The notes under the pieces were generated by a model. The model had not been told where the DNA came from. It ran no database searches and saw only the letters and a list, made by a program, of their open reading frames with translations. A stretch of DNA of 64,000 bases from Porodaedalea pini (Eukaryota; Basidiomycota; Agaricomycetes; Hymenochaetales; Hymenochaetaceae), in assembly GCA_002794775.1 (NCBI GenBank), contig NBAY01000068.1, positions 159,333 through 223,332 of the forward strand. The letters run 5' to 3'. Within the stretch, counting starts at the first letter, position 1. Every line of letters begins with the position of its first letter. Positions 1-13,118 of the stretch are shown here, piece by piece. Position numbers and translations under genes: made by a program.

Positions 1-442
1 CTTAATAAAAGGAAAAAACACTTGCCTCGTCCAAGATTAGTGCCTGAGAGTATCCCCGGAAAGCCGGTAGTAAGCCTCTTATAACTGTAAGAAATATAAG
101 AGAGGCTGTTCGAAGGGGATTCAGACCCCACAGAAGGAGTATCATGTCGAAGAATGTCGCCTGCAATATTGTGAATGCCAAAGAGATATTCACAAGGGTG
201 CATTTCCTGTGCGAGCCCGGCTGGAGATGGAGACTTCCACTCTTTCCGTCTTCGTTGACATCAGTGGTTGGTCTGGACGCATTCCAAGCGTCAAAGAGCG
301 ACATCAATGGTTCGTTTGCACTGCCGTCCGAGAGCTCGTCTGTTTCGTCGAGAAACGGTTTAGAGAGAAGGTCGCCTGAGTTAGAGGACTTGGGGCTGAG
401 ACGCGCGAGAAGCGGAGAACGGGATGCTCTGAGGAGGAGCAT
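1..442 (-). CDS. ABC-transporter-like protein, 5' end only (cut by left edge)
   Basis: Only the first coding exon is in the window. It encodes about 140 residues with a polar, Ser-rich N-terminus, then a hydrophobic stretch (TFFDMILLLWGLNPLRTASL) and the segment RGLLPAFRGYSQALILDE. That last segment resembles the region just before the first transmembrane bundle of fungal half-size or B-type ABC exporters. The exon seems to end at about base 11 with a GC donor (GAG|GCAAGT), because reading on gives only a short tail. The chosen start is the Met at 442; an in-frame Met at 562 would add 40 proline- and basic-rich residues. No ATPase motif is visible because the rest lies outside, so the family call rests on resemblance of this short segment. 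Confidence 0.5.
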
Positions 443-562
443 AGCGGGGGATTGAAAGGGGGGATTGAAAGGGAACGGGCTTTTGAAGGGGTATGGGCCG
501 TCATTTTGGTAGACTTTCTGCAAAGATAGTAGACGTCTCGACGCGACCGTACGCTGGGTCAA

Positions 563-877
563 TCAATCCTTTCGCGCGCGCGCACGTGACACAGCCACTC
601 AGGCTGTCCGCACGCCTTTCAGTCCGAGTCCGGATCGCAGAGGGAAGTAATAATAATATACAAAGAAAGAATGGCTACGCTGTGTAATATAAAATTAAAT
701 ATTCCCGGTCCTTTGAGCTTTCCGCTTTCCGCTGCCTCAGTTCTTCAACAACGCCGATTTCACACGCTAAGCTATAGGGCATTCCATTTTCGGACAGACG
801 ATTTCTACTTTGGGCGTGTGTAGCAGTTTTGTTTTTTTGCCTGTTTCTCTCGCCCTTTTCTACAAGGCTATTAAAGT
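563..877. promoter_or_regulatory. Divergent intergenic region between the ABC-like gene and GTP cyclohydrolase I
   Basis: This 0.3-kb gap (0.4 kb if the downstream start of the left gene is used) must hold both promoters. It contains a CG-rich tract near 575-590 (gcgcgcgcgcacgtgac), which includes a CACGTG E-box-like hexamer, and pyrimidine-rich DNA before the ATG at 878. No TATA box is convincing. No gene is seen here. Confidence 0.35.
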
Positions 878-2154
878 ATGGAAAGCCACGACGCTGTGCT
901 AGACTCGCTTGCAAAGCTGCGTATGCACGCCGAGCAAGCCTCGCCTGATTCGCACGAGAAGCCTCGAGGCGGCGAGCACACCGATGACGACCACTCTGTC
1001 TCCCAGCAGTCAAAGCAAACCAGGCAGCCAGAACTCGATCAACCATCAACGTCAAGTCTCGCGACTGCGCACTCCCAGCATGTTCAGCTCGAGGGTTACG
1101 GCTTCCGTCCTCTCTCAGGCTCATCTACTCCTCTTATGGCTAAAGGAACCCAGTCTCCGCTCCCAGACCCCAACGGTCTTGGTTGGCCCGCAAAGTCTAC
1201 TCTTTCGCGTCTCTATTCCACTCCTGCAGAACGCACAGCCCGCGAAGAGAAGCTTTCCGGTGCGGTTCGTACTCTTCTTGAATGTATCGGCGAAGATCCA
1301 GAGAGAGACGGTCTAAAACGTACTCCTGAGCGCTATGCGCAAGCTCTTATGTGGATGACTCGCGGCTACGAGGAGCGGCTGGCAGGTGCGTTCTTCTCTC
1401 CTTCCCGTCTTCTTATTATAAAGACTAATTTTCCTCCTTTGTTCGCCGTTTTTAGATGTGATAAATGACGCAATATTTCCCGAAGACCATGATGAGATGG
1501 TTATTGTGCGCGACATTGACATATTCTCATTATGTGAGCACCACCTCGTGCCCTTCACAGGAAAAGTTAGTTGGCCTCATTAATTTCCCTTCTTGTGATT
1601 ATCGTTTTGGTTTCTCCGAAAATCTACTTCATCTTCCTCGCTAATTCGCTTGATTATGTGGCCCCTCTTCCACGACACCCCTTTCTCCTTTGCCCTCGTT
1701 ACCTGCCCATGCTTTCGCAGTTCCTGCTCACAGCATTGCAAACTCGGTTTCTCATGATTGATACTGCGGATTCTAACACGTTTCTTCGCTCAGGTTACAA
1801 TTGCCTATATCCCGAGAAAGCTTGTGCTTGGCCTTTCGAAGCTCGCACGCATTGCTGAGACCTTTAGCCGTCGGTTGCAAGTTCAGGAACGCCTCACCAA
1901 GCAAATTGCCATTGCTGTTGAAGAGGCTATCAAACCTCGCGGCGTGGCTGTCGTTATGGAGGCAACGTGCGTTCATCCGTTCGATAATTAATGTCTACTG
2001 ACATCTGGGCCATTTTAGCCATCTATGTATGACGATGAGGGGCGTGCAAAAGCCTGGGTCGGCGACCATTACATCCTGCATGCTTGGATGCTTCCGCACG
2101 CAACAAAAGACCCGTGAAGAGTTTCTTACTCTCATGAACTCGAAGACGCGATAG
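878..2154 (+). CDS. FOL2: GTP cyclohydrolase I
   Basis: The enzyme converts GTP to 7,8-dihydroneopterin triphosphate, the first step of folate and pterin synthesis, and acts as a cytosolic homodecamer. Four exons (878-1385, 1456-1565, 1794-1966, 2019-2154) join in frame to 308 aa. About 125 N-terminal residues are polar and non-conserved. Then come the family blocks: [33 protein letters not shown] (zinc Cys and catalytic His), [30 protein letters not shown] and [14 protein letters not shown] (second zinc-site block). The N-terminal extension is common in fungal and animal enzymes. The first Met at 878 opens the frame. All active-site blocks are intact, so it should be functional. Confidence 0.96.
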
Positions 2155-3678
2155 GCGCCTCGTTGCGCAACTTGGCTCTTCAAGCTCATTCTCACCACTC
2201 AACAGTTCTGTCAAGGATCCAACTCCATCACGGACAAACTAGAGGCACGTTTACTTGAAATACTCAAATGCCCCTTTGCATGGTTTCGGCGCATCAATCA
2301 CTTACGATTCAACTCGCCCAAAGCCTGGTTTATTTTGACTTATTCCTTTTTTTCCAGTTATTTAATCATAACGTTGTAGGATTATCACTTTTTCCCAAAC
2401 GGATTCTGGATAAGCGGAAGACTAACTAAGCTATACTGTTGTATTTCTGTATACTCTGTGTAATACTTGCCGTATACATCTGCCGTGGCCGCGTCTCCCG
2501 AAATTAGCGCGGCACGATTCAGTATACACACGTACATTCTTAGTCTGGAGTCTACATTGGATTTCGATGCCGGTATTCACGTTTCAAGCCAGAGCTCTTC
2601 TGCGGTCCTTTTTGGGGTGCACAGGATTTGGGCCCAACCACCAAGAACACGCACGCCAGAGGCTTCTAGGGACGTACAGGCTTTTGATCGGCGATAACTC
2701 AGTCATTCGAATGCATCCGTACGGCATCGACGTCAATTTAGATTTGTGTGCATCCAGGGGCGTGTTCACAGCGCGGCCGCTGCACACGTCGACATCCAGG
2801 TTGTCCTAAAGGCAAGCTGCGATGGCCGAGACGTGTTCTCGGAATCTTCGATGCAGATGGTCCGATTCACGCAGAATAGGGATGAACAGCATTGATATTG
2901 TCCTGTTCTAACGGTGAAAACATGTGTTACTACGGTTGTTCTGAAGCACGCTGTAAACGAGAGCCCGAAGTAAGCACCGGAATGCGGTCGAAGCCGAGGA
3001 CGGCGAGTATCCTAGTTATGCGTTATAAATGAAAGTCGAAGTTTCTGACAATACGCCGGTCCAGCTTCTTGCGGTAGATGCAGCGATGTCTTCGATGCAT
3101 CTGTTCTCCGACTCTATGGTGTGAAACCTAGTGCCCATTGAGATTCCTTGTATGAAAAAGGGAGATCTGCTAACGCTGCCATGCCAATGGCTTTCCGCAT
3201 TGCAAAGACTCTGCAGCAGTCCGAGTCCGACACTCCGCACAGGCGACCATCCGGTGCAAGAAAGCCGATTATAAGCGAAACAAAGACGTGTATCTATCTC
3301 AGTATCTGTGTCTAACACGCTGCTGCCGGCGCGCGGACTTCCAAGTATACATTTGTAGTGGGCCACACGAATGAGTTGTAAATTCAATCCGTCGGTGATA
3401 CCCTCTGTTCTGGTGCGAATATGACGCTCATTTTCTGACAGATTTTAAGCATCAGTTAACTTGGCTCACCGAGCTTGATTAAATCATCTATCAAGTATAC
3501 AGAATATCGTGTCTCGCTGGTAAATAAATCTACCCGTGAATGTTTATCGCGTAGCACGTATTTCACAATGTCAATGCAAGAGGTCGGCTACGGGATGCAA
3601 GTGAAGACGGAAGAACAATGTGACAAAGACAAACAACGTAATAACATATGCATGCTCCTAAGAAAATCCGAACCACCG
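2155..3678. other. Gene-free stretch between FOL2 and THO2 3' ends
   Basis: This 1.5 kb lies between two converging genes. The longest open frames (76-123 codons, on both strands) have no recognisable domain, no codon pattern resembling the neighbours and no plausible splice continuation. No tRNA, repeat array or transposon end was seen. It presumably holds both 3' UTRs plus unassigned DNA. A non-coding RNA or decayed sequence cannot be excluded by eye. Confidence 0.4.
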
Positions 3679-6600
3679 TCACTGCCTGAGTGTCCTCTTA
3701 CTGGAACCAGAACTACCGTCACCACCTATCCTAGTGCGATCAATTCGGACCCTCTTCGACGAGGTCTTGGAAGACGGCAGGGCGTTGGACCCAGTCGATG
3801 GCGTGTCGTACAAGATGTCCCTATCGCGCTCAGTGATCGAGCGCTTCAACCTACCGCCAAAATCGTCACGGCCGGTATTTCCACCTAAGCCTCCCCTCGC
3901 CGAAGAGCCTCCCGACGGTGCAGAGTTGCCAGGCGCATTGCTTATTCGATCTCGTAAACTTCCTAGGGAAGTAGAAGGAGCCGTGCCGTTTTGTGTTCCT
4001 CTTCCTGGACCTTCTTTCCATTCCCTCTCTCCCTTGTCCGTTTTTTGCCCCTTATCTACCTTTTCCCTTTCCCTCTCTCTGTCGCCTCGTTCACTCCCTT
4101 CGGATCTATCTGTTCTGTCAGCCCAGCCATCCCGATCTGCATGCAGTCGCTCTCCGCGGCCACCTCGATCGCCACGGTCTCTGTTGCTCCTGTCGCGTTC
4201 TTGATCTTTTTCACGAGCAGCAGTGATCACAGGGGAAGCGTCACCACGCCCTCCTACTCGTGGTGATGCGCCAGCCATCGCTCGGGGTGCTGATGGTGGA
4301 GGAACGGTGACCTTCAGACCTGGACCAGCGGAAGAAGATTCATTCTCGCGTGAACGATCGTAAGGCTGATCAATAGTTCCTCAGTTAGTGGGAGATGTGT
4401 AAGACCCAAATATGACACTTACCTTCTCTACCCCTGTACCCTTCGAATATGATTCATTCTCTTGAATGTCACGATCTTTACGTCGACGTTCTGACTCGCG
4501 ATTCGGTTCACGGCTGGCCTCTTTCTCCGAAGCTTTGCGGGAACGTTCTTCTCGGTGGCGAGAAGACCGCTTCGCACTCCGTTCGGACTTTTTGAGAGAA
4601 AGGTAACAAGGAGTTAGGAAAAACTTAGGCTATGATCTTCGTCGAGCTTACCTCGTCATCAGGGGTTCTTCTCCGCTTTCCGAGAGTAACATCAGGGTGG
4701 GATGAGTTAGTATGGGCTCGGTGGCGAGGGGGGCCATCCGGACGTGAGGGCAAAGTGTGTTCAGATGCAAGTTCCGGCTCCTTGATTGAACCAGATACTT
4801 TGCGTTCACGCTCGCGATCCTTTTCCTCGCGGCGATGACGATCACGCTCTTTGTCGCGTTCACCTCTATCACGATCCCTCTCACGGTCGCGCTCTCTATG
4901 AGAGTCACGATCACCACGGTCCCTCTTTTCCCTCTCACGGTCCCGCTCCCTATCCTTCTCACGGTCCCGGCCCCTGTCTCGATCCGAGTCCCTCTCTCGG
5001 TCGGCATCCCGTGTGCTACTACCAGGAATCCGATCTCGTCCGGTGCGTTCTGAGCGTCCATGAACGACGTCGCGATGAGCACCGCTGCCACGTTCTGCCC
5101 TTGAGGGTAGATCTATGTTCGTCGAACGTTTACCATCTTCGACCTCAAGATCTGAGCCTCTCTCATGCTTAACCCGATCCCGTTTGCTCTCACCGCTCGC
5201 CCTGCTATCTGCACTGACATTTCTAGTGCCAGGACGTGTTGCAGGTGATGAGGAACGACGCGCGGGGGAATCAATCGTGTCAGAACGAGGTTCGCGAGGA
5301 CTGTGTGCTAATTTTTCACCGCGCCGCGAGCTCCGCAGCTCCTGGGCATGAGCGGTTTGACTGGGTTCAGCTGGAGGAGCCATAGGTGAACCTGGATCAC
5401 GGTCACGGTACCGTGGTGATGATTGAGGTGATTCTTTTGGCCCATTTTGGTTGACAGAAGCTTGAGATGAAGATAGAGGAGTAGCAGGGCGTGAGCTGCC
5501 ATTTATTCCTTGCAAGACCTCTTTGCGTAGATCAGTCGATGAGTACGATGGCGGAAGTCTGCCAGAAGGACGCGGAGGGACCGAAGGCTGGGGGGATTGG
5601 ATGCCCTCTTTTGCGTGCGAAGCAGAATCTACAGTTGACGTAGACGGCTTGCCTTGGGGTCGACCCTGACCATTGAGTTGCTGATCTATTTGCATTGGTT
5701 CTTCCTTTTTAACAGAATCAGCAGGCACTGGCTCAGGAGGTCTGGAATCTCGGTTCCTCTTGACAACCTCTGGCCTTGGAATGCTAGAGTTCAACGCAAC
5801 ACCAAATAAGAAATCATCCGCAGCAAACAAGCGGCCAAAAGACGAACTTTTCGAGTGCAAGCTTAGCTGCAGATGATGGACGTTCGATGGGCGGTGCTTT
5901 CTCTGGAGCGGCGGGGAGGGAGGGGTGAGAAGCTCGGGGCCCTGTAGGTAGATTGGCAGCCTGCGAATCGCGCGGCTTCTCCGCTTGGCTGTGAGAAGGA
6001 GAAGACGTCGACTTCGAGAGTGCAGGCTTATGCAGCTTCAGTTGTTTGCGGTCATAGTGATATCAAATTTACTGACTTTAATAGGTTGAGCCACCCTCGG
6101 CATAGTCCATAATTTCTCCCGCTTCTTTAAACTCGACGAATAGCTAGAGAAAAATGAGATTGATCTAGCGAGAAAAAAAGAGAAAAACCCACGCTCTTGC
6201 TAGGATTTTCAGATCTCCTCTTTCCTCGGATTGGACCAGCCTCTGGATTTCGAGATCAATACTCGAGCCTACGACCTCGTTGACCGCGGCTATCGGGAAT
6301 ACTTCGATTATCTCTTTAAGAACCAGCACAGCGTTGTAGACGTGCATGAAATCGCCCGCTTGAATACAGTCCGTAAAGCACTAGATGAAATCTATCAGCA
6401 CAGGCTTAGAAGGGAAGAAAAGTTATGTAGGTATTTGACAAAGACGCTTACTTGACCGAGCTTCCGATGACATTTTTTGAGGAAGGACTTAAAGCCGGGC
6501 CATTTCAGAAGGTCATCTGGAGATGAAGGTCCATCTTTCGACCAATGCGTCTGCAACCCAGGCAGGAGAGTAACCTCTGAACCATCTCTACGACAGTTAC

Positions 6601-9600
6601 TTGCGTCATATGCTTTCTGGTCCTTGTGCCATTCGTAGAGGTCCTGTAATATACCCCTCAAGAAGCGGCCTGATGCAGTATTATATAGACGAGTTCTGAT
6701 TCATTGAACTTAACGACTAACCATAATTTCTTGCCTCATTCTCACTGCACGAGAATATTACGACCTTTGCATGTTCGCCAAGCAGCTGCAACATTTTTAG
6801 CAACAAGTACATGGAACGTTAACTCAACCAACCTTATCATAGCACATGAGAGTGTGAAACCCCGGCGTTCCCCGTTCGTGTAGCGTCCGTATGAGCCGCG
6901 CACAGTATACAGCATCCATAGGCGAGAGGAGACAACGAGGTTGTATGCAATGTTCAATGAGAGACTGAATAAAAGTCGCGCCCTTGCCAGCACCGGCGCC
7001 GACTTCGATAAGAACATATTGTGAGTACGTGTATCCATTGAGATCACAGAGGCTTACCATGTGAGAACCAATGTTGCTTTTCGCGGTCCAGACGGCCATC
7101 CTTCTCTGTTGTATATCGGTAGACTGTTTCCTGAGTGGTCTTCTCTCTCCGTAAGTCCGATATAGTCGAAAGATATCGGTCCCGCTGAGCCCGGAGACCA
7201 CCGGCAGAGGCCCTGATCGACCTGTCCGTTGACCTTTCGGCCTGCCGTGCCTTCGAGTACAGCGCCTCACCTGAAGCGAGAAGAGTCTTCTCCATCTCGA
7301 TATACTTGTCCTTAGGGTAGTACAAATCATAACCAGACAACTGCCAGAAAGTAAGATAAAAGCCAGGACTGTTAAAGATACCTCGTCAGGAAACTCGCAT
7401 AAGTCGGAGACTCGTAACTAACCCTATGACGTCGAAAGCATTTCCTGGAGCTATCTGTCTGCAGTCATCAAAGAGCGCGCGCAGCTCTGGCAGCCATGGA
7501 ATCTAAAATCGGCAACACATTAGAAACAAGCAGCTTCTGCGGCGACAACAAGCATACTTCTGCAACAGAAGAATTCCCTTCTGGATTCGCTTCTGTGACC
7601 AATTCTTTCTTGCCTTCAATATTCTCTCCAGTTTTTTGTCCAACCGAATCGATCTCCATTTTCTCGGCCTCCACAGGACCGTTCAGCTCATACCCAGCTT
7701 CCGGCACAGGAGTCGAATCCGCAGTAGCTCCTTCAATAGAAGCAGCCGAATTGCTAGCAGGCTCCCGTTTCGCCGCCAAAGCGGCCTTCAGTCGCTTCTC
7801 TGTAGCTTCAGCACGCTCAATCTTCTCGGCTTCTTTGGCCTTGCACCACTCGCTGGCGTGATTCTGTAATCAAATCAGATCGATAGGAGTACTGGACCAG
7901 ACTAGTTTACCCACCGATATGGCATCATTAAGCATTGGACGGAAAATTTGCATCGCAACCGGTGGGCTAACACCATATAAGTTACCGAGTTCAGATAATG
8001 AAGGGATAATCTTGCGATAATCCTCGAGCGGGACAACCGTCGGAGTTGTAATCAGGTCAAGATATTGGAAGAGCACGCCGTGCGTCGCGTCGAACAGGTA
8101 TGCGATAGACTTTAGATGGGCATCTTTTGCTTTAAAGACACAGGCTTGGCGCTGCTGCGCTACTTGCACGAGAATTGGGAACGCAAGCTTTGTATCGATC
8201 AGAGTCTTTCCGAGTCGCTGAGGTCCTTTCGTCTGGGCTTCAGAGGAATCAAGTCCAGCACCACGAAGTTCTGATGCAACTGCTTCAATGCGCAATGTTG
8301 GCCCACCTGCCATCGCGATAATCTGTGTATCAGACAAACTCGGCAGAGGCTCAATACCAGCCATCCGGAGGATGAGCTTCTCCAAAACGACAATCTCCGA
8401 AGTCTGCCCATTGTAAAGTTGATGGACAATATATTTCAGCACCGATGATGAATCCGTGCTATAGCGGCGGAAAAGTGCGCCACTGAAGGTCGCGAGACCT
8501 AGATTAAATAAAATGAAAATTTATCAAGCAACACCGCACAGCGGTACATACTTTGTAGCCAGTCAGACGCGTTTGCACCGTCTTCCTTAACTCGGTCCTT
8601 GTGAGGGTTAGCCAAGGCGTCGATGACCATAAAGACGAGAACATCAAAGCCCATGTTAGTCGCGAAACGCAGTGCCTGAATAACAACGTCCGCTAGATTG
8701 TCGTACGCTTGTATTTGATTCACAGCGTTGGTAAAGAAAATGCACGGGTTCGTGTGTGCCATCTTCGCGACAGTGCCTGCGAGAGACTCGACTGTCTGCG
8801 AAGAGAGTCGACGAAGGACTCCCTTCGCCTCACGCTCTCGCAGGACTCGCTGAACGTTGAGTTCTGGATGCGACGTGTACGTGTGATCTCTCCACTCTCC
8901 GTACAAGCGCCAACGTACAGTCAAGTCGTAAAACCGAAGTATGTTCCATACTTCAACTGTGCAAACAGCATTTCCGGGCATCATTGAGAGAGCTGGGAGG
9001 AGATAGCGTCGAGCCGTATGAAGCCAGAATTCCTGAACAGAGCTTTCAGGCTCAGTTATAGTTGGGAAAGGCCGCTTGCTCTCCTTATTATCCGGGTCGA
9101 TAGTGACCTTGTGTTTGAAGATGGATTATTTCAGCTTCAAGGCCTATAAGCAAAGAGGACTAACCGATTGCATCAAATGAGACCTGCCAATGCGCAAAAG
9201 CTTGGTAAGGAACAAGGGCTCGCGACTGATGTGTATACCAACAAATCTCATAACTGGTTCGATGATATCGACGACATCGTCCGCTGTTTCGCACATAGGA
9301 ACCCATTCCGACCATTGCGGGAAAAAGAACACAAAATCCTGGGTATGGGTACTGGGCGGAGGAGGAGCACATAGTGTCAATTGAGGTTTGCGCACAGGCG
9401 TAACGAGTACACCAGGGGATGCGTAGCGCGCACGCGGCTGTAAAAACCCTTTATTGCGCTCCTTACTGAACATCTTGTCGAAAAGCGGTGTTATTGACGT
9501 CTTGAGTACTCGCAAGAGCAAGTCAGCAAGCTCGCGATGGACGTCAATAAGCCAGGTGTAGCGAGTCATGAGCGCAATTGCTGGTCGAAGGACACCGACG

Positions 9601-11390
9601 GAAAGAAGAGCTACTACCAGCATCGCTTTTTGAGCGGGGGGTTCCTTCGCTTCTGTCGTGGTTTTTGTTTCGGTGATGGGTGTTTTTGACTTGGAAGAGC
9701 TCATGGAAGATGATTCTAATGGAGCTGCCATGGCAAGAAGATTGTTCGATGAAGATTTGATACGAGACTGCACATCGTCCATATACTTTTGATGAAGTTT
9801 AGGCATGTCTTCATCAGATGGACTCAGCTGCGAAATACATGTTTCAGTTTTGGCATGTGATCTAAAAGGAAGATACGTACATGCGGATAGAGATCTTCTA
9901 AAGAAATGAATTCTTCACGAATGAGGAGAGCCGCTGCTAGGTACAAGCCCCTTGGACATGAGGCCTTTGTTTCCGGAGACTGGATCGAATTATAGATAGA
10001 ACTGTGTTGAGAATCCACCGTCCACAAGGACTAAATTATGAGAGAACCAACTTGGTAATGATTGAACTTGAATCCCAGCACCTGAGCGAGCACTTTCGGT
10101 TTCGACTGGCCACTCGGCTTGGCTGAGTTATCGGGCCCTTTGGCATTGCTCTCTGCAAGACGCAGAATCTCGTCCAAGCCCTTCCCGCGGTACTGGTCAG
10201 GCTGAGGGTCAACCTTCATGCTTGCCACCTTCTCCCAATCTCTAAGCCGAGTGCGTTCGCCGACCCATGGCGAACAAGCTAGCAATGCAAGAAAGAACTG
10301 CCAGTGCGTTGCGATGTTCACAGAGAACACGTCAAGGATGATATCCAACGCTCGGTTCGGATCGAGGTCGAAGTATCCAATCAAGCCCACTACGCGCTCC
10401 CACACTGCAGCAGCTCGAGCCTGCACAGCTTGGAAATTCTCGGCCGGGGTCGCAGTCGCAGGTATATTTGGAGGTCCAAGACTCCCAATGAGGTCCGTGG
10501 TAAGCTTCGTATAACCTTCCGATTGCTCACGAAGGAGATTGAACTTATTTTGTTTGTAGCTGGCGAAAGAGTGTAAGAGGCTTCAATCAAATCTGTGTTG
10601 AACTGACGTACAATAAGCTTGTTCGCGTTCGTATCTCCTTCTTCTCAAACACAAGCTTGTCCGCGATGAGACTAGTCAAAGTCAGCAACGCCATGTCGAG
10701 GCGCTCTCTGCATGTGGACGGATCTACAATTCCAGCGTTCTGAGAAAGCATCGGTATTCAATGATGGATTCTTTGACAGACAGGCTAGGGATGTACGCAC
10801 AAGCAGCATCTTCAGCAACTCGGAGAGCGTCTTCTTGTCGGATTCGGCAGTTTTCTGTGCTCTTTCGGCCTTCGCAGCTGCCTCCGCCGTGTCTTTTCCA
10901 TTATCGCCTTCGGAGTCATGCTTTGCAAGACCTGCCTTCGCGTCGGCGACAAGCTCGTCTAGCTCACTGTCAATAGCCCAAACGAGGTCGACGAACAGCT
11001 CGTCGAATAGCACAAGGTCCCGTGATCGCTCCGCGGACGCAGAGGACGTTGAAGGCAGCTCGGCGAGTACAGTTTGCACGAAAGAAATTAGCTCTGCAGT
11101 GCTAAGGCGTGTTTTGGACTCGAGGGACCATGTTTGCAAGACAGCATGCAAAAGAGTCTGATACGCCGTCGCGAGCACGTCAGCGCACGCCGGGTCATCG
11201 AGATGGCAATGGGGTGATGTGAGGGTCGTGCGGCTTTGGGTGTTGATAGACACGATAATTTGGAAGGTCCCGCCATCAGCATGCATTCAAAGCTCAGAAA
11301 GAACACAGCAATGCGAACAGCTCACCATTCAGCTTCGCCTCCTCTCGACCATTTGTCCAGACACGCTTTGATGTGCATTATGACATCCAT
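3679..11390 (-). CDS. THO2: THO complex subunit 2 (mRNA export scaffold)
   Basis: THO2 is the largest subunit of the nuclear THO/TREX complex, which couples transcription to mRNP assembly and export. The gene has many short introns. The ATG at 11390 opens a short first exon ending in GGEAEW. Recognisable THO2 blocks follow in order: LIGYFDLDPNRALDIILDVF, GLYLAAALLIREEFISLEDL, a Tho2-type core containing FTNAVNQIQAYDNLADVV and TNMGFDVLVFMVIDALANP, then HQLYNGQTSEIVVLEKLILR and SLSELGNLYGVSPPVAMQIF. The last 600-700 residues are disordered, rich in Ser/Pro and then in Arg-Glu/Arg-Asp dipeptides, ending in a short RKLR-type basic tail typical of basidiomycete THO2. Exon borders are approximate, the first intron especially. 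The domain order leaves little doubt about identity. Confidence 0.9.
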
Positions 11391-11690
11391 GGCTGACACT
11401 TAATGCAGAAAGACGCTGTACAGCGCCCCCTCAAAGAGCTACTTCTGCGCAAGAACGTCTTTCCTATAAGGAGAAGCAGGTAGCAAGGTGTTGCACTTGC
11501 AAGAGTTGTGTGGTGTCTTGTTCTGTCGCCTTACCTAACCTAGAGTAAAATTGCCTCTTATGGCTGACGTTCTGACTTAATCACGTGCCGCCATGCGCGT
11601 CGCGTTCCGTCCGACACCCACGTGGTGCTCTGTATTGTTCGGTGGCTGAGACTCGTTGAAACGTCGCTGCAAACGTCCTCACCTCGTACA
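11391..11690. promoter_or_regulatory. Divergent promoter region of THO2 and the RING gene
   Basis: Exactly 300 bp separate the two start codons. The region contains an acacccacgtggtgc segment (CACGTG core) near 11617 and another cacgtg at 11583. No gene is visible. Confidence 0.4.
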
Positions 11691-12884
11691 ATGCCGGTCC
11701 CCTCATACCTCACGGAGCAGAGAGAATGGGAGGTGTAGGTCTATATTCGAACTCTGCACCAACGAGCTGTATTTAGTAACTAACGACATGCACATTTCAC
11801 GCAGTCAGCGAGCGCTCCGCAACCTCTGCGCCCTACCCGCGCTCACGCGTACCGAGGTTGGCAATGAAGACACGTGTCCGATTTGTCTTGTGCCGCTAGA
11901 GTCCATCTTCAAAGAGCACGAAGCAGCTGAGGAGAAAAAGGAAGGCTCGACATCTCCATCTGCGGACAGCCCAAATTTAAGAGCGAGCGAGTTGACCGGA
12001 GTGGTAAAGCTCATCGGTTGCGGCCACATCTTCTGCCGAAAAGAGTGAGTGTCTTCCTATGTCCTACATCTGTGTTATGATTGACTGTATGGATGGTTCG
12101 TAGCCTTGCGGAATGGATTGAATCGCACGTATGTACCCTTTGTTTTGCCATTACCCGTTCATCCATTTACATTGGCTTCTCGTCTTTGCAGCATGGTAGC
12201 TGCCCTGCATGTCGGCGAACATTCTTTGCGTTCACGCCCATTGACGAGGCAGAATACGAGTCCTCCGACGGCGGCGAGTATGTTCCGGACGAGGACGATG
12301 ACGAAGTATTCACCGATGACGGAGACTTTGACGTCGTTGCTACAAGCGATTTCGACTTTGATATGGACAATATGGACTCGGACGAAGAGGCAGACGTGGA
12401 CGTGATGGGGTATGCACCGCTTGCGCGTGTACTCGCTGCTGCCAATGCGGAGGCGGAGGCTAGTGCGCGCCGCCGTGCCGCGCTTGTGTATGCACCACAT
12501 CCTAGCCCTGACTTCCGGGTCTATGCACCTGACGATGAAGACAACGAAGTTGCGGAGGAGAATGTTGAGAATGATCTGGGTGTCGGTGAGCTTGATGAAG
12601 CGGGAGGGCTTTCCTATGGCTCGGATTCGCCCTCGTCTGAGGGTGCGTCATTCAACACCGAAAACAGCCCGGAATGTAATGTGTTGAATCGTTCTGTTGC
12701 AAACCATGCATTTCTGACATGAAGCCTCATAGCCTACACTGCAAATGTCGGGATGGTTTCTGCCGAATACGATGCAGATGAGAACAATGACGAGCTCTCT
12801 TCCGATATCGACCACGCAGAAGTCAAGTCACCCGCAGTTCCAGTGTCTGGTCCATCCAATACCTCAACCGACATCACGCAATAG
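11691..12884 (+). CDS. RING-finger protein with an acidic tail (putative E3 ubiquitin ligase)
   Basis: Five exons (11691-11734, 11805-12044, 12104-12128, 12192-12642, 12733-12884) join exactly to 303 aa. The RING lies at about residues 38-110: CPICLVPLESIF, a roughly 40-residue polar insert, then LIGCGHIFCRKDLAEWIESH and GSCPACRRTFF. This gives C-x2-C ... C-x-H-x2-C ... C-x2-C. The insert between the first and second cysteine pairs is long for a RING. The C-terminal half is strongly acidic (YVPDEDDDEVF, FDFDMDNMDSDEEADVDV). RING proteins of this kind recruit an E2 enzyme; substrate and location cannot be told. A 25-nt exon encodes the stretch ending in WIESH. If the fourth intron were retained the protein would stop at 12722. 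Confidence 0.8.
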
Positions 12885-13118
12885 GTGCACCAGGAAGAAA
12901 TATTCCGTTTAATTGACCTCGAATTCTTGCTCATTTCCATCATATGTACTTCGCAATATTTTATATAGGTTCCAACACACTATTCACCTCTTACACATGT
13001 TCTATGTTATCTGTATACGACCACAATAGCACTTATGTTCTACGATTACATGCCTCCAAATAGATTATCTATCTACACATACATATTGTACCCGCCTTTC
13101 AATCACCACACTTCCTTT

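Noticed and set aside
3475..3888. Plus-strand 137-codon frame across the THO2 3' end
   Set aside because: Its second half is the antisense of the THO2 C-terminus and the first half has no domain.
6231..6455. Plus-strand frame with good-looking protein (MDQPLDFEINTRAYDLVDRG...)
   Set aside because: It lies exactly opposite a conserved THO2 exon, and its quality reflects the complementary strand.
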